NCBI RefSeq assembly: GCF_047496725.1
Contig: NC_132970.1
Coordinates: 21,106,001 to 21,170,000 of the forward strand
Direction of reading: 5' to 3'
Source: Anoplolepis gracilipes
Taxonomy: Eukaryota; Arthropoda; Insecta; Hymenoptera; Formicidae
DNA length: 64,000 nucleotides
Positions 61,675 to 64,000 of this stretch are shown piece after piece; within the stretch, counting starts at the first letter, position 1, and each line of letters starts with the position of its first letter. The translations under genes were made by a program, and so were the position numbers. The notes under the pieces were generated by a model. It had not been told where the DNA came from. It saw only the letters and a list, made by a program, of their open reading frames with translations, and searched no databases.

Positions 61675-63317
61675 TTATTCAACTTTAAATCGTTTACTGA
61701 ACTCCTCTTGCTGTTTTTCCCTCCATTCCTTCTTTGGCTTCATCCTCTTCAATTGACCATCCCTGCCAATCATAAAAGAAATATGCATATAATTAGCTAT
61801 CGAATATCTATATGATATTTTCATTTCTTGTAAAAAATTTTTAAACTAATATCGAATATTACCATTGCAGATCGACAAGGCCACCTTGCCGCGCTATCAC
61901 AGATTTCACCCGATTCGCAAAATCGATGGCACTCTCTCCCTCATTTCTATACATTGGAGGGAGATACCAAACATCGCAGACTATCGCCCAGCTCGACATC
62001 ATCATGTACAAATATTGTAGCATCGAATATCGACTGCTGTTCCAAAATGCATCGCCGAATCTTGGATCATACTATATATTTAAAAAATAGAGTGAACATT
62101 TTTTTAAAGAAACATCATGGGATATATATATTTAATTGTGCATTAAAAAAAAGAAATTACTTTTATAGCCACAGGATAAATAACGCTATCCACTTCAAAA
62201 CTGCCCTTTTTAAATTGCATGACTGATGTATTGTTAATACATGTACCCTCCGGGAAGATGAGTATCGGTGGATTTGCGGGATCTGATACATGCTTCTTTA
62301 ATCTGTGCAAAACATAATTATAATAATATATTGACAATTATATTACACATTATAATATGAAATATGACAAGAAAATGTGTAATTGTGTTAAATAATTGCA
62401 CCTCTTCACAACAGCTTCTCTGTCTTTGACTTCAGAGCGTTCAAACCATATATGTGGAGAGGCACGGGCGAGAGCTCTTTGCAATATTCCTAAGAAACCA
62501 CCGTGTCTCTGACCTATCTATAATAAGAAATGTAAATAAGGTGGGCTGACTTGTATATTTAAAATTCAACATTAACTTTCAAAAACTGTACACTGCCTTT
62601 GAATTACAGATATTGGAACTTAATGTAAGCTTCAATATCTGTAATTAATAATGAGAATTATATCACAATAATTTAATTATAACTATTTAAATATTTGGAT
62701 AATTCAAAAACGGAATTTAATATTTATTTTAATTTAATTTTATTAAAATTTAGTTTTTGTATGCCTAATGTTATACATTATAAATGTTGACTTTTTATTT
62801 AGTTTTCATTAAGAAAAATCAAGTTGTCCCAACAAATTTATATGGTTATCAAGGAGTACAATTTCTGAAACATCTTAACACTATACACAAAACAACAATA
62901 TAGGAAAAAAAATTATAAAATAACGAGACACGCAAGCTTTCGGACAAAACATCATTCTAAGAACGTCTGTAAAACCGTTACCGCAAGCAAAGCAAAACAA
63001 AAGACTGATTGTATTTGCGCTAAAAAGCAATTGCTAAAATGATTTCTAAACGGTGTAAGATTCATAATCAAAGAATAACATACCAAGGAATAACAATTGT
63101 CACACATGAGTACGAGTATGTCAATGGGAGATGTGTGATTAGCAACACATATGCCTCTGACAGGTCGATTCTCTGGATTGTTGTATGTGATGACTGAAGA
63201 CAGGGCACTGGATAAGACAGCAAAGCACATTATGGAGACTTTGTAGTTCAGCCATCGTTTGAAGCTACCCTCGGGGACGTAGCCCACTACTGCAGTACAC
63301 ACTGTCAGCCACATCAC
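61675..63317 (-). CDS. Gpat4: GPAT3/4-type glycerol-3-phosphate acyltransferase, 3' part
   Basis: Transfers an acyl group from acyl-CoA to sn-glycerol-3-phosphate, the first step of glycerolipid synthesis, at the endoplasmic reticulum. Five minus-strand exons are seen: 63084-63317, 62402-62517, 62161-62302, 61863-62071 and 61675-61762, all with GT-AG borders and one frame, giving the last 262 residues (human GPAT4 has 456). The catalytic NHTSPID box (HxxxxD) and the FPEGTCINNTS box that binds the glycerol phosphate are intact. FERSEVKDR, YPVAIKYDPRFGDAFWNSS and ARQGGLVDLQWDGQLKR are also typical. VVGYVPEGSFK aligns just before the acyltransferase core. The N-terminal membrane part must be encoded beyond the right edge or in exons I could not find before 64000. 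GPAT3 and GPAT4 share these motifs, so the paralogue name is an inference. Confidence 0.92.
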
Positions 63318-63581
63318 CTGTAAACCACAAGCTTTGCACCTGAGAAACGTGGGATTCCTTCTCTCTATCGTTGCTGAGTAGGTACTACCTGTAAACCAAA
63401 GTTACAGGACACGTTACCTGTAACATTTACCAGTTTGCGCAACAACTTCTGTAATGCTAGTAACAAATGTCCGATCTTCTATTGTATATATGAGAGTAAA
63501 CTGATTAGAATCATGTTGTTTTATTATACGATATGAAGAATTATGAGATTCTTTTATTTCTACTGTTTAAAAAGTATGCTA
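63318..63581. other. Intron of the GPAT gene
   Basis: This continues upstream (on the minus strand) from the first visible exon. It contains a second GGTTTACAG/GT, identical to the real acceptor context, at about 63390, and ACCTGTAA recurs three times within about 100 bp. No further coding exon is recognised. Confidence 0.5.
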
Positions 63582-63761
63582 CAGTCGGACCTCTTATCCT
63601 ACGATTCTCTTATGCTACAAAACCTCTTATTCTACGACAAAAAATCCTCTCACGACCGCGAAAGGGGAATTATACCCCCACTCTCAAATTTTTGTCGTAG
63701 GATCAGAGGTTTAAGGGGAAGATTCCGGACCGAAAATGTCGTAGGATAAGAGGTCCGAATG
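63582..63761. mobile_element. 180-bp MITE, pogo/Tc1-mariner-like ends
   Basis: Starts CAGTCGGACCTCTTATCCTA and ends with the near-inverse TAGGATAAGAGGTCCGAATG, giving terminal repeats of about 22 bp. Further inward, CTCTTATTCTACGAC and GTCGTAGGATCAGAG also pair. The left end follows TA. Ends starting CAG after TA fit the pogo/Tigger branch of Tc1/mariner, but the right end reads CAT and the flank beyond it is AATT, so the assignment is tentative. No transposase frame. Confidence 0.65.
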
Positions 63762-63762
63762 A

Positions 63763-63796
<34 letters not shown>

Positions 63797-64000
63797 GAGC
63801 CTGTTGCGCGCATAATGAATGATTGAATGATAAGAATTACAAATATTACAATTATAAAAAAAATATGTTATAGAACATTTGACTTTATACAATATTCCCA
63901 AATACAATAAAATAGTAATATTAAAACAAATGTAAACATTGACAGATGAGAATTATATATGGCGCAAAAATATGGGCACAATGACAATATATAATGAGTT
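63762..64000. other. AT-rich non-coding tail of the window
   Basis: AT-rich DNA with (TA)n at about 63768-63793. It is probably the same GPAT intron. I see nothing else in it. Confidence 0.5.

Noticed and set aside
63440..63475. An 18-bp microexon (KLLRKL) upstream of the GPAT exon on the minus strand
   Set aside because: It has AG and GT at its borders and is in phase, but the peptide does not fit the hydrophobic segment expected before VVGYVPEG, and 18 bp between such dinucleotides is common by chance.
1..64000. CRISPR arrays, operons, integrases or other prokaryotic mobile systems
   Set aside because: No spaced identical repeats, no polycistronic gene runs and no ribosome binding sites; all real genes are intron-containing animal genes.

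Overview
The window is nuclear DNA from an insect, most likely a hymenopteran and plausibly an ant. That assignment is inferred from three things: multi-exon genes with GT-AG introns that are mostly short, very AT-rich non-coding DNA full of (TA)n and (GA/CT)n tracts with scattered CpG-rich islands, and clear insect-like orthologues of DOCK1/Mbc, CSN8 and GPAT3/4. No bacterial-type gene organisation is present.

Three protein genes are supported, all in the right third. (1) COP9 signalosome subunit 8 (CSN8) lies on the minus strand at 42456-44920 in four coding exons that splice into 193 residues. (2) The myoblast city / DOCK1-type Rac guanine nucleotide exchange factor lies on the plus strand at 45495-57400. 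I could phase 22 coding exons into one open frame of 1969 residues, with an SH3 domain, DHR1, DHR2 and a proline-rich Crk-binding type tail. (3) A GPAT3/4-type glycerol-3-phosphate acyltransferase lies on the minus strand at 61675-63317; its five 3' coding exons are seen and the 5' part lies beyond the right edge. CSN8 and mbc are head-to-head with about 574 bp between start codons, so they probably share a bidirectional promoter. mbc and the GPAT gene are tail-to-tail across about 4.3 kb of AT-rich DNA.

The left 42 kb holds no coding sequence I can recognise. It is AT-rich DNA broken by CpG-rich islands (about 8.93-9.30, 11.46-12.3, 21.2-21.8, 24.48-24.8, 30.65-31.2, 33.9-34.25, 36.0-36.7, 37.8-38.6, 40.6-41.2 and 41.8-42.44 kb). 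These could be promoters, 5' untranslated exons or enhancers of a gene outside the window. The DNA also contains short inverted-repeat elements (a piggyBac-like MITE with TTAA ends, a 588-bp foldback with TA ends, a nested foldback, several small MITEs), local tandem duplications and many microsatellites.

The most interesting item is a 99-bp GC-rich stretch inside the largest mbc intron (50675-50773). It is flanked by AG and GT, open for exactly 33 codons and in phase with both neighbouring exons, so it looks like an alternatively spliced cassette exon. I found no new multi-gene system; otherwise this is an ordinary insect locus with a large non-coding flank.
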